DNA of 64,000 bases from Chitinophaga agrisoli (GTDB taxonomy: Bacteria; Bacteroidota; Bacteroidia; Chitinophagales; Chitinophagaceae). The position numbers and the translations under genes are program-made. A model generated the notes under the pieces. That model was given only the letters and a program-made list of their open reading frames with translations, was not told the DNA's origin and did not search any database. The DNA is taken from assembly GCF_008386695.1 (NCBI RefSeq), contig NZ_VUOC01000004.1:808327-872326 (forward strand). Reading direction: 5' to 3'. Positions 43,909 to 52,928 of this stretch are shown in pieces. Numbering within the stretch: position 1 is the stretch's first letter; each line of letters starts with the position of its first letter.

Positions 43909-43945
43909 GGGGATGTATCCGATTGGGATACATCCCCTCTCTTTT
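43909..43945 (+). terminator. Rho-independent terminator of system 2
   Basis: A 12-bp perfect stem (GGGGATGTATCC at 43909-43920 with its complement at 43926-43937), a five-base loop and a pyrimidine-rich TCTCTTTT tail, 41 bases after the M16 stop. Confidence 0.85.
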
Positions 43946-43962
43946 ATAGGTTAATCATTTCG

Positions 43963-43970
43963 TATCTTTG
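43963..43970 (+). promoter_or_regulatory. Candidate -7 box for the DoxX-like/DUF2071 operon
   Basis: TATCTTTG is an exact TAnnTTTG match, 24 bases before the ATG at 43995, just downstream of the system 2 terminator. A TTTT at 43942-43945 is near the -33 position. Confidence 0.5.
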
Positions 43971-43994
43971 CCCTGCTTTTTTGTCCCCCGCACT

Positions 43995-44384
43995 ATGAAC
44001 AACCGTACCCGCTATACCATTTTTACCTGGTTTATTACCGCTGTCTGGCTGGCCAATGGCCTGTTCTGTAAGGTACTGCACCTGGTTCCCAGACATCAGC
44101 AGATCGTAGCCCGTATTTTAGGCGAGGCCTATGCCGCTCCCCTGACCATCGCTATTGGCGTGGCCGAAACCGGTATGGCCATCTGGATCATCAGCGGCTG
44201 GCTGCAACGGCTGAATGTCATCACCCAGATAGTGGTAATAGCCACCATGAACCTGCTGGAGTTCCTGCTGGTGCCGGACCTGTTGTTATGGGGGCGGTTG
44301 AATGCCCTGTTTGCCTTTCTTTTTATACTGCTGATCTGGTTTAACGGGTTTATCCTGTACCCGAAAAACATACAAAGCGCTTAG
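43995..44384 (+). CDS. DoxX-like (DoxX_3) membrane protein
   Basis: 129 residues, four membrane helices, with 'FITAVWLANGLFCKVLHLVPRHQQIVARIL', the signature of the DoxX-like family (PF13781). The open frame begins further upstream inside the -7 box, so the ATG at 43995 is used. First gene of a tight four-gene operon; the next ATG is two bases after its stop. Inner membrane; function unknown. Confidence 0.85.
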   Translation: MNNRTRYTIFTWFITAVWLANGLFCKVLHLVPRHQQIVARILGEAYAAPLTIAIGVAETGMAIWIISGWLQRLNVITQIVVIATMNLLEFLLVPDLLLWGRLNALFAFLFILLIWFNGFILYPKNIQSA

Positions 44385-44386
44385 TT

Positions 44387-45124
44387 ATGCTATCCTTCCT
44401 GAAAGATCACCCCTTTGCCGTGGAAGCGTTCTTTGAAAGCTCCCTCGTATTTACATTTGCGGTACCGAGAGCTGCTGTGCTGCCCCTGCTGCCGCCCTGC
44501 CTGGAGCCGGACACATTCCAGGACAAATGGGCATTTATAGCCGTAGCCATGGTACAGACAAAACACCTGCGGCCTAAAGGGTTCCCTGCTTTTATGGGCA
44601 ATGATTTTTTCCTTATTGGCTATAGGGTCTTTGTGCGCTACCAGAGCTTGTCCGGGAAAAGGCTCAGAGGGCTGTACATCCTTAAATCAGAAACGGATAA
44701 AAGGAAGATGACGTTCTTTGGAAACATCTTCACGCATTATAACTATACCAACACAGATATCGAACAGGTGCACCAGGATGATCTTACCACCATCCGGTCC
44801 ATACACTCCGGTTTTCATGTAAGCGTTAATACAGCAGACGGCGCTTCCCTGCCGGTGCAATCCCCGTTTGAGGACTGGAAAACAGCCCGGCGTTTTGCAG
44901 GGCCGTTGCCTTTTACTTTTACGTATAATGCCGCTACTTCGGAAGTGCTGATCATTGAAGGCGTACGGGAAAACTGGCAGCCAACGCCGGTGAAGGTAAC
45001 GGACTATCATTTCTCTTTCCTGGATCAATTAAAATTACCGGATATACGGCTGGCCAACGCTTTCATTATCCGTAACATTCCTTATTACTGGAAAAAAGGT
45101 AAAACAGAATTATGGCGCCATTAA
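44387..45124 (+). CDS. DUF2071 family protein
   Basis: 245 residues. The DUF2071 fold (related to acetoacetate decarboxylase) is supported by 'VFTFAVPRAAVLPLLPPCLEPDTF', 'FLIGYRVFVRYQSLSGKRLRGLYILKSETDK' and a C-terminal beta segment. No catalytic Lys can be assigned with confidence. Its last 13 bases overlap the next gene's start. In Bacteroidota this family often travels with a DoxX-like gene, as here; the shared function is unknown. Confidence 0.85.
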   Translation: MLSFLKDHPFAVEAFFESSLVFTFAVPRAAVLPLLPPCLEPDTFQDKWAFIAVAMVQTKHLRPKGFPAFMGNDFFLIGYRVFVRYQSLSGKRLRGLYILKSETDKRKMTFFGNIFTHYNYTNTDIEQVHQDDLTTIRSIHSGFHVSVNTADGASLPVQSPFEDWKTARRFAGPLPFTFTYNAATSEVLIIEGVRENWQPTPVKVTDYHFSFLDQLKLPDIRLANAFIIRNIPYYWKKGKTELWRH

Positions 45125-45864
45125 GAAAACCGTTACAGGGCGTGTGGAATATTGTGCGGTTCAACTGGCATTTCTATGCGCTGAGCGCAGCAGGCATTGT
45201 GCTGCTGCTGGGGCTGCGCGCTTACCTGCCAGTAGTGGCAGATGTACTGCTGACGCTGATACTTGCTACCCTGGTTATTTCGTTAGGGGTATCCTGTTAT
45301 ATTTATGATTACTCCGGGCTGTATAACTTATCCTGGCTGGGTAACATCCCGCGAAGCGGAAAAGAGCAGCTGGTTAATATCCATGCCGGTTTTGATGAGA
45401 CCAGCGTGCTGCTGCAGGACAAGTTCCCGCAAGCTTTCCTTTCCGTATTTGATTTCTATGATCCGTTAAAGCATACGGAAGTGTCCATTAAACGGGCCAG
45501 AAAGGCCTACCCGGCATTTCCCGGCACACAGGCCGTACAAACAGATCATCTGCCCATGGCGGATCATAGTGCTGACAAGGTATTTGCGCTACTGGCCGCG
45601 CATGAAGTACGGGATGAGCAGGAAAGACAGGTCTTTTTTAAGGAGATCAACCGGATCTTGCAACCGCAGGGATACCTGGTGGTGACGGAACATTTAAGGG
45701 ATCCGGCTAATTTTTTTGTATATAATATAGGGGCGTTCCATTTCCATAGCCGGGCCACGTGGTTACGGACCTTTACTGCCGGCGGGTTTAGCATCACGCA
45801 GGAAATAAAGATCACGCCTTTTATACACACTTTCATACTCCGCAAACATGGAACTACAGCTTAA
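45112..45864 (+). CDS. Membrane-anchored class I SAM-dependent methyltransferase-like protein
   Basis: 250 residues. Two membrane helices (about 20-38 and 40-62) are followed by a Rossmann-like region: 'SVFDFYDPLKHTEVSIKRARKA' would bind the SAM ribose, 'TDHLPMADHSADKVFALLAAHEV' is the post-II and motif-IV region typical of type 11 methyltransferases, and 'INRILQPQGYLVVTEHLRD' is the usual strand 5 region. The glycine-rich motif I is not obvious, so activity is less certain. It overlaps DUF2071 by 13 bases and the next gene by 17 bases. A membrane lipid or quinone-like substrate is a guess from the anchor. Confidence 0.75.
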   Translation: MAPLRKPLQGVWNIVRFNWHFYALSAAGIVLLLGLRAYLPVVADVLLTLILATLVISLGVSCYIYDYSGLYNLSWLGNIPRSGKEQLVNIHAGFDETSVLLQDKFPQAFLSVFDFYDPLKHTEVSIKRARKAYPAFPGTQAVQTDHLPMADHSADKVFALLAAHEVRDEQERQVFFKEINRILQPQGYLVVTEHLRDPANFFVYNIGAFHFHSRATWLRTFTAGGFSITQEIKITPFIHTFILRKHGTTA

Positions 45865-46243
45865 AATAACAGGCATATTGATGATAGCGCTGGCCTTACT
45901 GCACGTGATCTTTCCCAGGTACTTTAACTGGAAACAGGAGCTGATGCCTTTAAGCGTTATTAACCGCGAAATGATGTACGTACATGCTTTCTTTATTGCA
46001 TTGACGGTACTGTTAATGGGGCTGTTATGCCTTACCTCTGCCGGGGCGCTGCTGGGCACCGCCCTGGGCAGGCGGATATGTTTGGGTTTTGCCCTGTTCT
46101 GGATGGCAAGATTGTGTATCCAGTTCTTTGGCTACTCATCCCGTTCCTGGAAAGGCAAACGTTTCGAGACCGCGGTGCATGTGGCATTCTCTTTTCTTTG
46201 GTTATACCTGAGCGGCGTGTTTATGTTCACTTACCTGGGTTAA
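45848..46243 (+). CDS. Small four-helix membrane protein
   Basis: 131 residues with four hydrophobic segments (about 5-22, 44-66, 72-93 and 110-128) and short basic loops. Family not recognised. Its start overlaps the methyltransferase gene by 17 bases, so it is translated in the same operon. Its 3' end also overlaps the convergent deacetylase gene by 17 bases. Confidence 0.7.
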   Translation: MELQLKITGILMIALALLHVIFPRYFNWKQELMPLSVINREMMYVHAFFIALTVLLMGLLCLTSAGALLGTALGRRICLGFALFWMARLCIQFFGYSSRSWKGKRFETAVHVAFSFLWLYLSGVFMFTYLG

Positions 46244-47024
46244 CCTGTTTAATATACTCCGCCACCTCTATCATTGGCGCAATCCAGATCTCATTTTGAT
46301 GCTGTTGTAAAAAATGCAGCAACTGGCTATGCGCATCCATCGTTACGTTGATGGGATGCCCGCCGCCTATGCCATGGAACAGGAATACCAGCAACCCATG
46401 CGTGGACATGGCCTGTTTTACCCAGGCGATCATCTCATCGCCAGACTGGTTATTGACCGCATAACAACCAATGTTTTCCAGGTGTACCTGTGAGATCAAT
46501 GGCATCTCATGTTGTGTGCCCCTGGCTGCAACAAACTGCGGCATCACAGGCGCCAGGTAAAAAGAGTCGCGGATCTTTGTATCGCCGCAGGGGAAGGCAA
46601 AGGTGCGGGCGGTTTTACCGTCTATGGCCTTTAGCAGCGTATTGGCCATCTTGATCTCGTCTGTAATACGGCCAAAGGAATAATTGTTCAGGTCATAGTC
46701 CGGGGTAACAAAATCCCTGCCGGGGAGCTTACCCAGGCAGGGATGAAAAAAAGTATGATTGCCCAGCTCATGCCCGTTCTTTGCGATAGCGCGCCACTCG
46801 TCTGTTCTATTATGCAGGGAGCCAGAATAACCGGACAGGTAAAAACTGGCCTTTAGTCCCAGCGAGTCCAGCACGGGAATGGCATGATCCAGGTCTACAT
46901 CCAGCGCATCATCATAAGTGAGCACAACGGCGCATTTTTTATGATGCCAGGTAGTATCCTGTTGCGCCATTACAGGGGCGGCTATGGTACAAAAGAAAAG
47001 GAGCAATAGTTGGGTTCTCATCAT
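46227..47024 (-). CDS. Exported polysaccharide deacetylase family protein
   Basis: 265 residues. Signal peptide about 1-20 (ending VMAQ). Carbohydrate esterase 4 (NodB-like) motifs are present: 'VVLTYDDALDVD' (catalytic base and metal Asp), 'GHELGNHTFFHPC' (the two metal His), and 'RTFAFPCGDTK'. The family removes acetyl groups from chitin, peptidoglycan or other glycans; which applies is unknown. Two adjacent ATGs (47024 and 47021) are possible. It follows the dehydrogenase gene by 18 bases on the same strand, so the two may form an operon. Its 3' end overlaps the membrane-protein gene on the plus strand. Confidence 0.88.
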   Translation of the reverse strand: MMRTQLLLLFFCTIAAPVMAQQDTTWHHKKCAVVLTYDDALDVDLDHAIPVLDSLGLKASFYLSGYSGSLHNRTDEWRAIAKNGHELGNHTFFHPCLGKLPGRDFVTPDYDLNNYSFGRITDEIKMANTLLKAIDGKTARTFAFPCGDTKIRDSFYLAPVMPQFVAARGTQHEMPLISQVHLENIGCYAVNNQSGDEMIAWVKQAMSTHGLLVFLFHGIGGGHPINVTMDAHSQLLHFLQQHQNEIWIAPMIEVAEYIKQVNPGK

Positions 47025-47042
47025 GCATTATTTTTTCAGGGA

Positions 47043-47894
47043 TCAGGATACCGCGTCTTTACCAATTACAGACCAGTCATCATTGCCATGGCCTTTGGCT
47101 ATCCAGCGGTCCATTTCCTGCGCTACGGCGGGTATTACGGCCAGGTTAATGCCGGCTTTAGCGGCGGCCTCCATAAACAGGCCGGTATCTTTGCGGGCCA
47201 TGTTCAGTTCCCAGGAAGGATTATCATATACGCCGGTAGACATGCGTTTCATACGGGCAGGTAATCCAGCGCCCGGGTTCCAGGCCGCAAACAGGTTATT
47301 GAGATCGTCCTGCGGGATCTGTAATGCCTTGGCCAGCGCCAGCATATCTGCAATACCTGCGGTAAAAGTAACCAGGAAAGAGTTGCCGATAAGCTTCATA
47401 CCGGCAGCACGGCCTTCTTCCGGGCCAAAGTTGATAAGCTTGCCCGTCATCTGCGACAGTATGGGCTCAAATTTAGCGACTATGGCCTGATCGCCGGATA
47501 CCAGCATATAACCGGTGCTTTCCAGCGCATTCTGCGGGCCCATGAACACCGGCGCATGCAGGTAGGTGAATCCTTTTGCCTTCCACTCGCGGGTACGTTG
47601 GATAGCGCCCGGCGCAGAGGTAGTCGTGTGATCAATGATCACTGCGCCTGGCTGTAAACCAGGTGCTGCCATCGCCAGCACTTCATCTACAGTACTGTCA
47701 TCTTTCAGGGTAAGATGCACCACGTCTGCGCCTTTTACGGCGGCGGTAACATCTGCAAATGCCTTAGCGCCATCTGCCTCCAGTGCGGTAGCCTTAGCAG
47801 CCGTTCTGTTCCATACCTGCACCTGGTTGCCTTTTTTTATCAACGCCTTTACAAAATTAGAGCCCAACAGGCCCATGCCTAAGAATGCTATCAT
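47043..47894 (-). CDS. Beta-hydroxyacid dehydrogenase family NAD(P)-dependent oxidoreductase
   Basis: 283 residues. N-terminal Rossmann motif 'IAFLGMGLLGSNFVKALIKKG', then 'IIDHTTTSAPGAIQRT' (substrate-loop region) and 'AAGMKLIGNSFL', which holds the conserved catalytic Lys of the 3-hydroxyisobutyrate/6-phosphogluconate dehydrogenase superfamily. 'WNRTAAK' after strand 2 suggests NADP(H). The family also includes glyoxylate/succinic-semialdehyde reductases, and the substrate here is open. A near match to the -7 box (TATCTTTA, minus strand, 47914-47921) lies upstream. Confidence 0.9.
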   Translation of the reverse strand: MIAFLGMGLLGSNFVKALIKKGNQVQVWNRTAAKATALEADGAKAFADVTAAVKGADVVHLTLKDDSTVDEVLAMAAPGLQPGAVIIDHTTTSAPGAIQRTREWKAKGFTYLHAPVFMGPQNALESTGYMLVSGDQAIVAKFEPILSQMTGKLINFGPEEGRAAGMKLIGNSFLVTFTAGIADMLALAKALQIPQDDLNNLFAAWNPGAGLPARMKRMSTGVYDNPSWELNMARKDTGLFMEAAAKAGINLAVIPAVAQEMDRWIAKGHGNDDWSVIGKDAVS

Positions 47895-47947
47895 GGTTTG
47901 CTAGTTTATATACTAAAGATAGAGAATCGTTTATTGGGTAGGTGTGG

Positions 47948-49087
47948 CTATTTTATAAAGTTGCGGATAGCGCGGTGCTGACCTACATAAAAAGCCAGCT
48001 CAAACAGCAGGGGCATTTTTGACATCCATTTAAGCACGCCAGCCTTACGGCCCATCTCCGCGCCTACCATACGGTAAAGCTCCTGTTCATAGGTTTTCAT
48101 ATAGGCGGCGGAGAAATTGCCGCTTTGGAAGCACCTGATGGCCTGCTCTGCCGCCAGCTTGCCGCTGAGCACCGCATTACCTATACCATCGCCGCTAACG
48201 GGATCAATAAGCGAGGCGGCATCCCCTGCCAGCAGAAAGCGGTCGCCGCTCATCTGCACCCATCTTGATCCTAGTGGCAGGCCACAGCCCTGCAGCGGGC
48301 CGACAGGCACGGCGTCTTTGAACCGGCTTTTTAGTATGGGGGACCTGTCTATAAAATCGTAAAAAGCCTTCTTTACATCTATATGGTGGCGTACCAGCTC
48401 TGCGGACAGGATACCCAGCCCTACATTCACCAGCCCGCCTTTTATGGGGAATACCCACAGGTAACCAGGCAGGTATTTTTTATCGAAGTATATTTCTGTA
48501 CAGTTATCTTCCATGCCGGCCACGCCGGTATAGTAAGCGCGTACGGCGGCTACATGATGCCTGCGGTCCATCTGGTAACCCGCCAGCCGTTTGGCGGAGA
48601 GGCCGTTAACCCCGTCTGCGCCGATCAGCAGGGTACAGTCCAATGTACTGTTATCATTTTTTGTGGTGAGGATATAGCCATTATCTGTGCTGTTGATCTG
48701 TTTTACTTCCACCCCTTCCAGCACGGTGGTATTGGTATGCGATTTTACCAGGGAAAACAGGAAATGGTCAAAGTCCATACGGGTAGCGGTATAGGCCTCC
48801 AGGCTCCAGGAGAATTCCAGCTGCTTTCCTTTATAATAACAGCGGGTACGCTGGGTGACCAGTTTTTCCGGGAAGCTGCGCACGGCCGCGCCAAAAGCGG
48901 GGTTCATTGCCTGCAGGCATTTGATGGCCCTGCCGGGGATCGCATCGCCGCAGACCTTATCCCGCGGAAAGATATGTTTGTCTATGATAGCCACGCGGAG
49001 ACCTGCGTTCCTTAATCCCAGGGCACAGGCAGTGCCCGCGGGACCAGCCCCGATGATGATCACATCATAGTGTTGATTCATGGTCAT
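47948..49087 (-). CDS. Geranylgeranyl reductase family FAD-dependent protein
   Basis: 379 residues. FAD motif GAGPAG at 13-18, 'DKHIFPRDKVCGDAIPGRA' (the CGD-type motif of geranylgeranyl reductases and related halogenase-like flavoproteins), and a second FAD motif 'RFLLAGDAASLIDPVSGDGIGNAVLSG'. Such enzymes reduce isoprenoid double bonds or act on other lipids; in non-phototrophic Bacteroidota the substrate is unsettled, with menaquinone or other prenyl lipids possible. An ATG two codons downstream is an alternative start. Single gene divergent from the permease gene. Confidence 0.88.
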   Translation of the reverse strand: MTMNQHYDVIIIGAGPAGTACALGLRNAGLRVAIIDKHIFPRDKVCGDAIPGRAIKCLQAMNPAFGAAVRSFPEKLVTQRTRCYYKGKQLEFSWSLEAYTATRMDFDHFLFSLVKSHTNTTVLEGVEVKQINSTDNGYILTTKNDNSTLDCTLLIGADGVNGLSAKRLAGYQMDRRHHVAAVRAYYTGVAGMEDNCTEIYFDKKYLPGYLWVFPIKGGLVNVGLGILSAELVRHHIDVKKAFYDFIDRSPILKSRFKDAVPVGPLQGCGLPLGSRWVQMSGDRFLLAGDAASLIDPVSGDGIGNAVLSGKLAAEQAIRCFQSGNFSAAYMKTYEQELYRMVGAEMGRKAGVLKWMSKMPLLFELAFYVGQHRAIRNFIK

Positions 49088-49340
49088 GCTCGTTTAGGCT
49101 AAAGGCAGCTCGTGGAATGCCTGTCTGTTACGGATGGCAGGGTGGTCAGAAAAAGCTGTGACGAATATACATTTATTTTCTTTTGGGGCCATTTTAATAA
49201 CGGACATCCATTGTATTAAAAGCGGACAGTACGCCGCTGCCCCCTATATATAACCCATTAATTTACAATGGAGATGCACACTGGTATACTTCTTGAACCC
49301 GGTCCGGCAGCCTGCATTTGCAGCTAGTAATCTTACCCGC

Positions 49341-51719
49341 ATGCTGAAGAACTATTTCAAAACCGCCCTGCGCCATCTCCTTAAGAATAAGGGATATTCC
49401 TTTATCAATATTGCCGGCCTTTCCATAGGTATGGCAGTAGCCCTGCTAATAGGATTATGGGTATGGGATCAGCTATCCTTTGATCAATACCATCAACATT
49501 GTAACCGGATCGCACAGGTAATGCAAAACCAGACCTTTAACGGCAAGGTAAATACCGGTAAAGGCATCCCCATGCCGCTGGGCAGGGAGTTACGGATGAA
49601 CTATGGCAGCGATTTTAAGCAGGTGGTACTTTCTACCTGGAGCATGAACTCCATGGTAACCGTGGGGGATAAAAAAGTGAACATCCAGGGCAACTATATG
49701 GAGCCCGGAGCGGCGGATATGTTTACGCTGCGGATGCTGCGGGGCGCCAGATCCGGTCTTAAGGAACACGCTACCATATTACTGTCACAAAGCCTGGCAA
49801 AAAGCCTTTTTGGAGATACAGACCCTATGGGGAAGATCGTTACCGTGGATGGCGACATGGTGGAAACAGTGGCCGGCGTATACGAAGACCTGCCGCGTAA
49901 CAGCAGCCTGCACCATGTTGCCTTTATTGCGCCGTTCCTGGACCTCACCAGCTGGACAAAAGGCCAGGAAGACAACTGGGGCAATAATTCCTTCCAGGCG
50001 TTTGTATTACTGGCAGATAAAGCAGACATGTCAACCGTTTCTGCCAGGATCAGGGATGTAAAACTGCGGCGGGAAGGGGAACAGGAAGCCAGCTCACAAA
50101 GCGCCTTATTCCTGCAGCCTATGCATAAATGGTATTTGTATGATGAGTTCAAAGACGGCGTCAACACCGGCGGCGCTATCCGGTATGTTTGGCTGTTTAG
50201 CATTATCGGCGGATTTGTGTTATTGCTGGCCTGTATCAATTTTATGAACCTGAGCACCGCCCGCAGCGAAAAGCGCGCGCGGGAGGTGGGCGTACGCAAG
50301 GCTGTTGGCTCTTTAAAAAGCCAGTTGGTCAACCAATTCTTTTTTGAATCGCTGTTATCCGTATTCTTTTCCTTAGGCTGTGCATTGGTGCTGGTAACGC
50401 TCATGCTACCGCTTTTTAACCAGATTGCGGGCAAACAGCTTTCCGTTGCCTGGGGCCATCCTTATTTCTGGCTTGCCTGCGTGGGCTTTAGCGTACTTAC
50501 CGGCTTAATATCCGGCAGCTATCCGGCTTTTTACCTGTCATCCTTTAAACCTATCAAAGTATTAAAAGGCACTTTTAAAGCAGGGCCTAATGCCGCTATA
50601 CCCCGTAAAATGCTGGTAGTGCTGCAGTTTACGGTGTCTGTTATCCTGATGATCGCCACTATTGTGGTGTACCGGCAGGTGCAATACACGAAGGACCGGC
50701 CTACCGGTTATAACGCCAGCGGTTTAATTACCATTATTATGCGCACAGCTAACTATCACAACAGTTTTGCGGCCCTGCGTAATGATGCGCTGGCCTCCGG
50801 CGCGGTTACTGAAATGGCGGAGTCCAATACGCCCATTACGGAAAACGACCATTCGGATAACTCCTTTAGCTGGCAGGGGAAAGACGCCACGGTCAAAGCA
50901 TCGTTCAATACCATTGGCATTACGCCTGCATATGGCAATGCGGTAGGCTGGCAAATAACGGCGGGCCGGGATTTCTCCAACGGTTTCCGTACAGACTCCA
51001 CCGGTATTATATTAAACGAAGCGGCCGTTAAATATATGGGATTGAAAAAACCTATAGGCGAAACGGTAAGATGGGGCAACAAACCCTTTACCGTGTTAGG
51101 CGTGATAAACGATGTGCTGATGGAAAGCCCTTATGAACCGGTAAAACAAAGCATTTTTTACCTGAGCTCCCCTGCTGATGGCGGCATCCTCAACATCCGG
51201 CTGAACCCGCGTTTAAGCACAGCCGCCGCACTGGCCAAACTGGAAGCCGTGTGTAAAAAATATTCCCCTGAAGAACTATTTGATTATCAGTTTGTGGATG
51301 CGGACTATGCCGCTAAATTCGCCGATGAGCAGCGTGTTGGCAGACTGGCCGGTATCTTTACCATGCTGGCTATCTTTATCTCCGCGCTGGGTTTGTTTGG
51401 GATGGCTTCATTTGTAGCAGAGCAGCGCATTAAGGAAATAGGGATCCGGAAATTGTTTGGCGCCAGCGTGTTTAATTTATGGGGAATGCTGACAAAGGAT
51501 TTTGTGGTGCTGGTGGTAATAGCGCTGTTTATTGCCATTCCCGCTGCCTGGCTTTTTATGCAAAACTGGCTGGGGCATTATACCTACCGCACCAACCTGA
51601 GTTGGTGGATCTTTGCCGCTACGGGCTCCTGCGTGATCCTGATCACACTGCTTACGGTCAGCTATCAAAGCATCCGGGCGGCACAATCCAACCCGGTAAA
51701 ATGTTTAAAGACGGAATAA
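49341..51719 (+). CDS. MacB/FtsX-like ABC transporter permease
   Basis: 792 residues from the ATG at 49341; an upstream in-frame start would add 16 residues before the conserved 'MLKNYFKTALRHLLKNKGYSFINIAGLSIGMAVALL'. The plan is the Bacteroidota double-FtsX permease: helix 1, a large periplasmic MacB_PCD domain (about 45-270), a first FtsX block of three helices (about 275-420), a second periplasmic domain (about 425-660) and a terminal FtsX block ('EIGIRKLFGASVFNLW'). No ATPase gene is adjacent. Such permeases export peptides or lipoproteins or act in signalling; the cargo is unknown. Confidence 0.92.
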   Translation: MLKNYFKTALRHLLKNKGYSFINIAGLSIGMAVALLIGLWVWDQLSFDQYHQHCNRIAQVMQNQTFNGKVNTGKGIPMPLGRELRMNYGSDFKQVVLSTWSMNSMVTVGDKKVNIQGNYMEPGAADMFTLRMLRGARSGLKEHATILLSQSLAKSLFGDTDPMGKIVTVDGDMVETVAGVYEDLPRNSSLHHVAFIAPFLDLTSWTKGQEDNWGNNSFQAFVLLADKADMSTVSARIRDVKLRREGEQEASSQSALFLQPMHKWYLYDEFKDGVNTGGAIRYVWLFSIIGGFVLLLACINFMNLSTARSEKRAREVGVRKAVGSLKSQLVNQFFFESLLSVFFSLGCALVLVTLMLPLFNQIAGKQLSVAWGHPYFWLACVGFSVLTGLISGSYPAFYLSSFKPIKVLKGTFKAGPNAAIPRKMLVVLQFTVSVILMIATIVVYRQVQYTKDRPTGYNASGLITIIMRTANYHNSFAALRNDALASGAVTEMAESNTPITENDHSDNSFSWQGKDATVKASFNTIGITPAYGNAVGWQITAGRDFSNGFRTDSTGIILNEAAVKYMGLKKPIGETVRWGNKPFTVLGVINDVLMESPYEPVKQSIFYLSSPADGGILNIRLNPRLSTAAALAKLEAVCKKYSPEELFDYQFVDADYAAKFADEQRVGRLAGIFTMLAIFISALGLFGMASFVAEQRIKEIGIRKLFGASVFNLWGMLTKDFVVLVVIALFIAIPAAWLFMQNWLGHYTYRTNLSWWIFAATGSCVILITLLTVSYQSIRAAQSNPVKCLKTE

Positions 51720-51747
51720 TGTTATGCAGTATAGTATGTTTTGAACA

Positions 51748-51775
51748 AAGGCTACCTCTTATGGGTAGCCTTCCG
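51748..51775 (+). terminator. Hairpin after the permease gene
   Basis: A 9-bp stem, AAGGCTACC (51748-51756) with GGTAGCCTT (51764-51772), seven-base loop, with a short T-rich tail. It lies 28 bases after the permease stop. Confidence 0.65.
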
Positions 51776-51793
51776 TTTATCATAAAAAACTGA

Positions 51794-51801
51794 TAGCTTT
51801 G
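51794..51801 (+). promoter_or_regulatory. Candidate -7 box for the 51831 gene cluster
   Basis: TAGCTTTG is an exact TAnnTTTG match, 29 bases before the ATG at 51831. It follows the permease terminator, as expected for a new transcription unit running through the two-component genes. Confidence 0.5.
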
Positions 51802-51830
51802 TTCATTCTTTACCAAACCCTCATTATCCA

Positions 51831-52271
51831 ATGGAAAACCATCCTGGTAACAGCAAGCCTGTAAAGGGCCACCCGCATCTTTCCACCACTATTTCGCCGG
51901 AAGAAGCCGTAGCGCGTACCACCACCTGGCGCGATTTTATTGCCAAACATACCGGCCTGCCGGAGAACCTGATACCGCGCGGCGTACACATCTCCATGGA
52001 CGATATTATACAGCTAAGCAAAGACCCGCGTTTTAACAATGGGAATGTAAGCGGCGTAAGGGCTTATTTTACCTGCGCCAACGGTGATACGCCGGACCAT
52101 GTTACGGAGATCTCCCTGGTGTTTGTACCTATTGACCAGGAGGGGCATGATATACTGGTGATCAGCACACCCGGTGGGGAAGATATCTCTATGTCTGCCG
52201 TGGAGGATTTTACCAAACCTTGTCCCAGCGCATGTGATCTTGACAGTCCGCTGTATAAGAATCCCCGCTAG
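51831..52271 (+). CDS. Small hypothetical protein
   Basis: 146 residues, soluble, no signal peptide. Contains 'EEAVARTTTWRDFIAKHTG', 'IPRGVHISMDDIIQL' and 'GVRAYFTCANGDTPDHVTEISLVFVPID' with a Cys-Pro-x-x-Cys pair near the end (PCPSACDLDSP). The family is not recognised. It starts the unit that continues 15 bases later with the 7-TM protein and the two-component pair, so it may belong to that signalling set. Confidence 0.75.
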   Translation: MENHPGNSKPVKGHPHLSTTISPEEAVARTTTWRDFIAKHTGLPENLIPRGVHISMDDIIQLSKDPRFNNGNVSGVRAYFTCANGDTPDHVTEISLVFVPIDQEGHDILVISTPGGEDISMSAVEDFTKPCPSACDLDSPLYKNPR

Positions 52272-52286
52272 TATTATCACGCGCTT

Positions 52287-52928
52287 ATGCCTTCCTTTAC
52301 TTCATTATACCTGGGTGTAGTGGTACCTGCCGCTACCCTGATACCTATTACCATGGGTATCTTTAAATTCCGCGCGCTAACGCCCCGGTTGCGGGCCCTG
52401 TGGCTATACCTGTGCATGGCCGCGGTGATCAATGCTATTGCCAGCATTTACTCCCACCACAATAACCTGCCGCTGCTGCATGTGTATACCATGCTGGAGC
52501 TTATTTTCCTGGTGCGGTATTACCTGCTGCTGTTTACGCATAAACGGATCCTTTTTTTCCTGAAAGCGGTACTGATCCTGTTCCCCCTTTACTGCGTGAT
52601 CAACTTTCTTTTTATACAGGATATCTACAGTTTTAATTCGTATACCCGTCCGGTAGAGGCGATCATCCTGATCGCCTGCAGCCTGCTGTATTTTATGGCA
52701 TCTTCCCGGGAGGATGATGAGGAGCGGTGGACGGCGGTACCGGATAACTGGGTGAATGCGGGCATCCTGCTGTATTTTTCCGGGGCGCTGGGACAGTTTG
52801 CCTTTAGCAATGTGGTGGAAGCCACCACTGCCAAACCGGTGATCCTGCTTATATGGGTGCTGCATGCCACCCTGGTGCTGATCATGTATATACTGTTTAC
52901 TATAAGCTTTAGTAAATGCAGGCTTTAA
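52287..52928 (+). CDS. Seven-helix membrane protein, possible sensor partner of the histidine kinase
   Basis: 213 residues with seven predicted membrane helices (about 5-25, 32-51, 59-80, 86-107, 113-130, 150-171 and 177-201). No known domain recognised. Its last 13 bases overlap the kinase gene, so the three proteins are made together. Since the kinase has only a single membrane helix and no sensor domain, this protein is a reasonable candidate for the input module; that is an inference from layout only. Confidence 0.75.
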   Translation: MPSFTSLYLGVVVPAATLIPITMGIFKFRALTPRLRALWLYLCMAAVINAIASIYSHHNNLPLLHVYTMLELIFLVRYYLLLFTHKRILFFLKAVLILFPLYCVINFLFIQDIYSFNSYTRPVEAIILIACSLLYFMASSREDDEERWTAVPDNWVNAGILLYFSGALGQFAFSNVVEATTAKPVILLIWVLHATLVLIMYILFTISFSKCRL

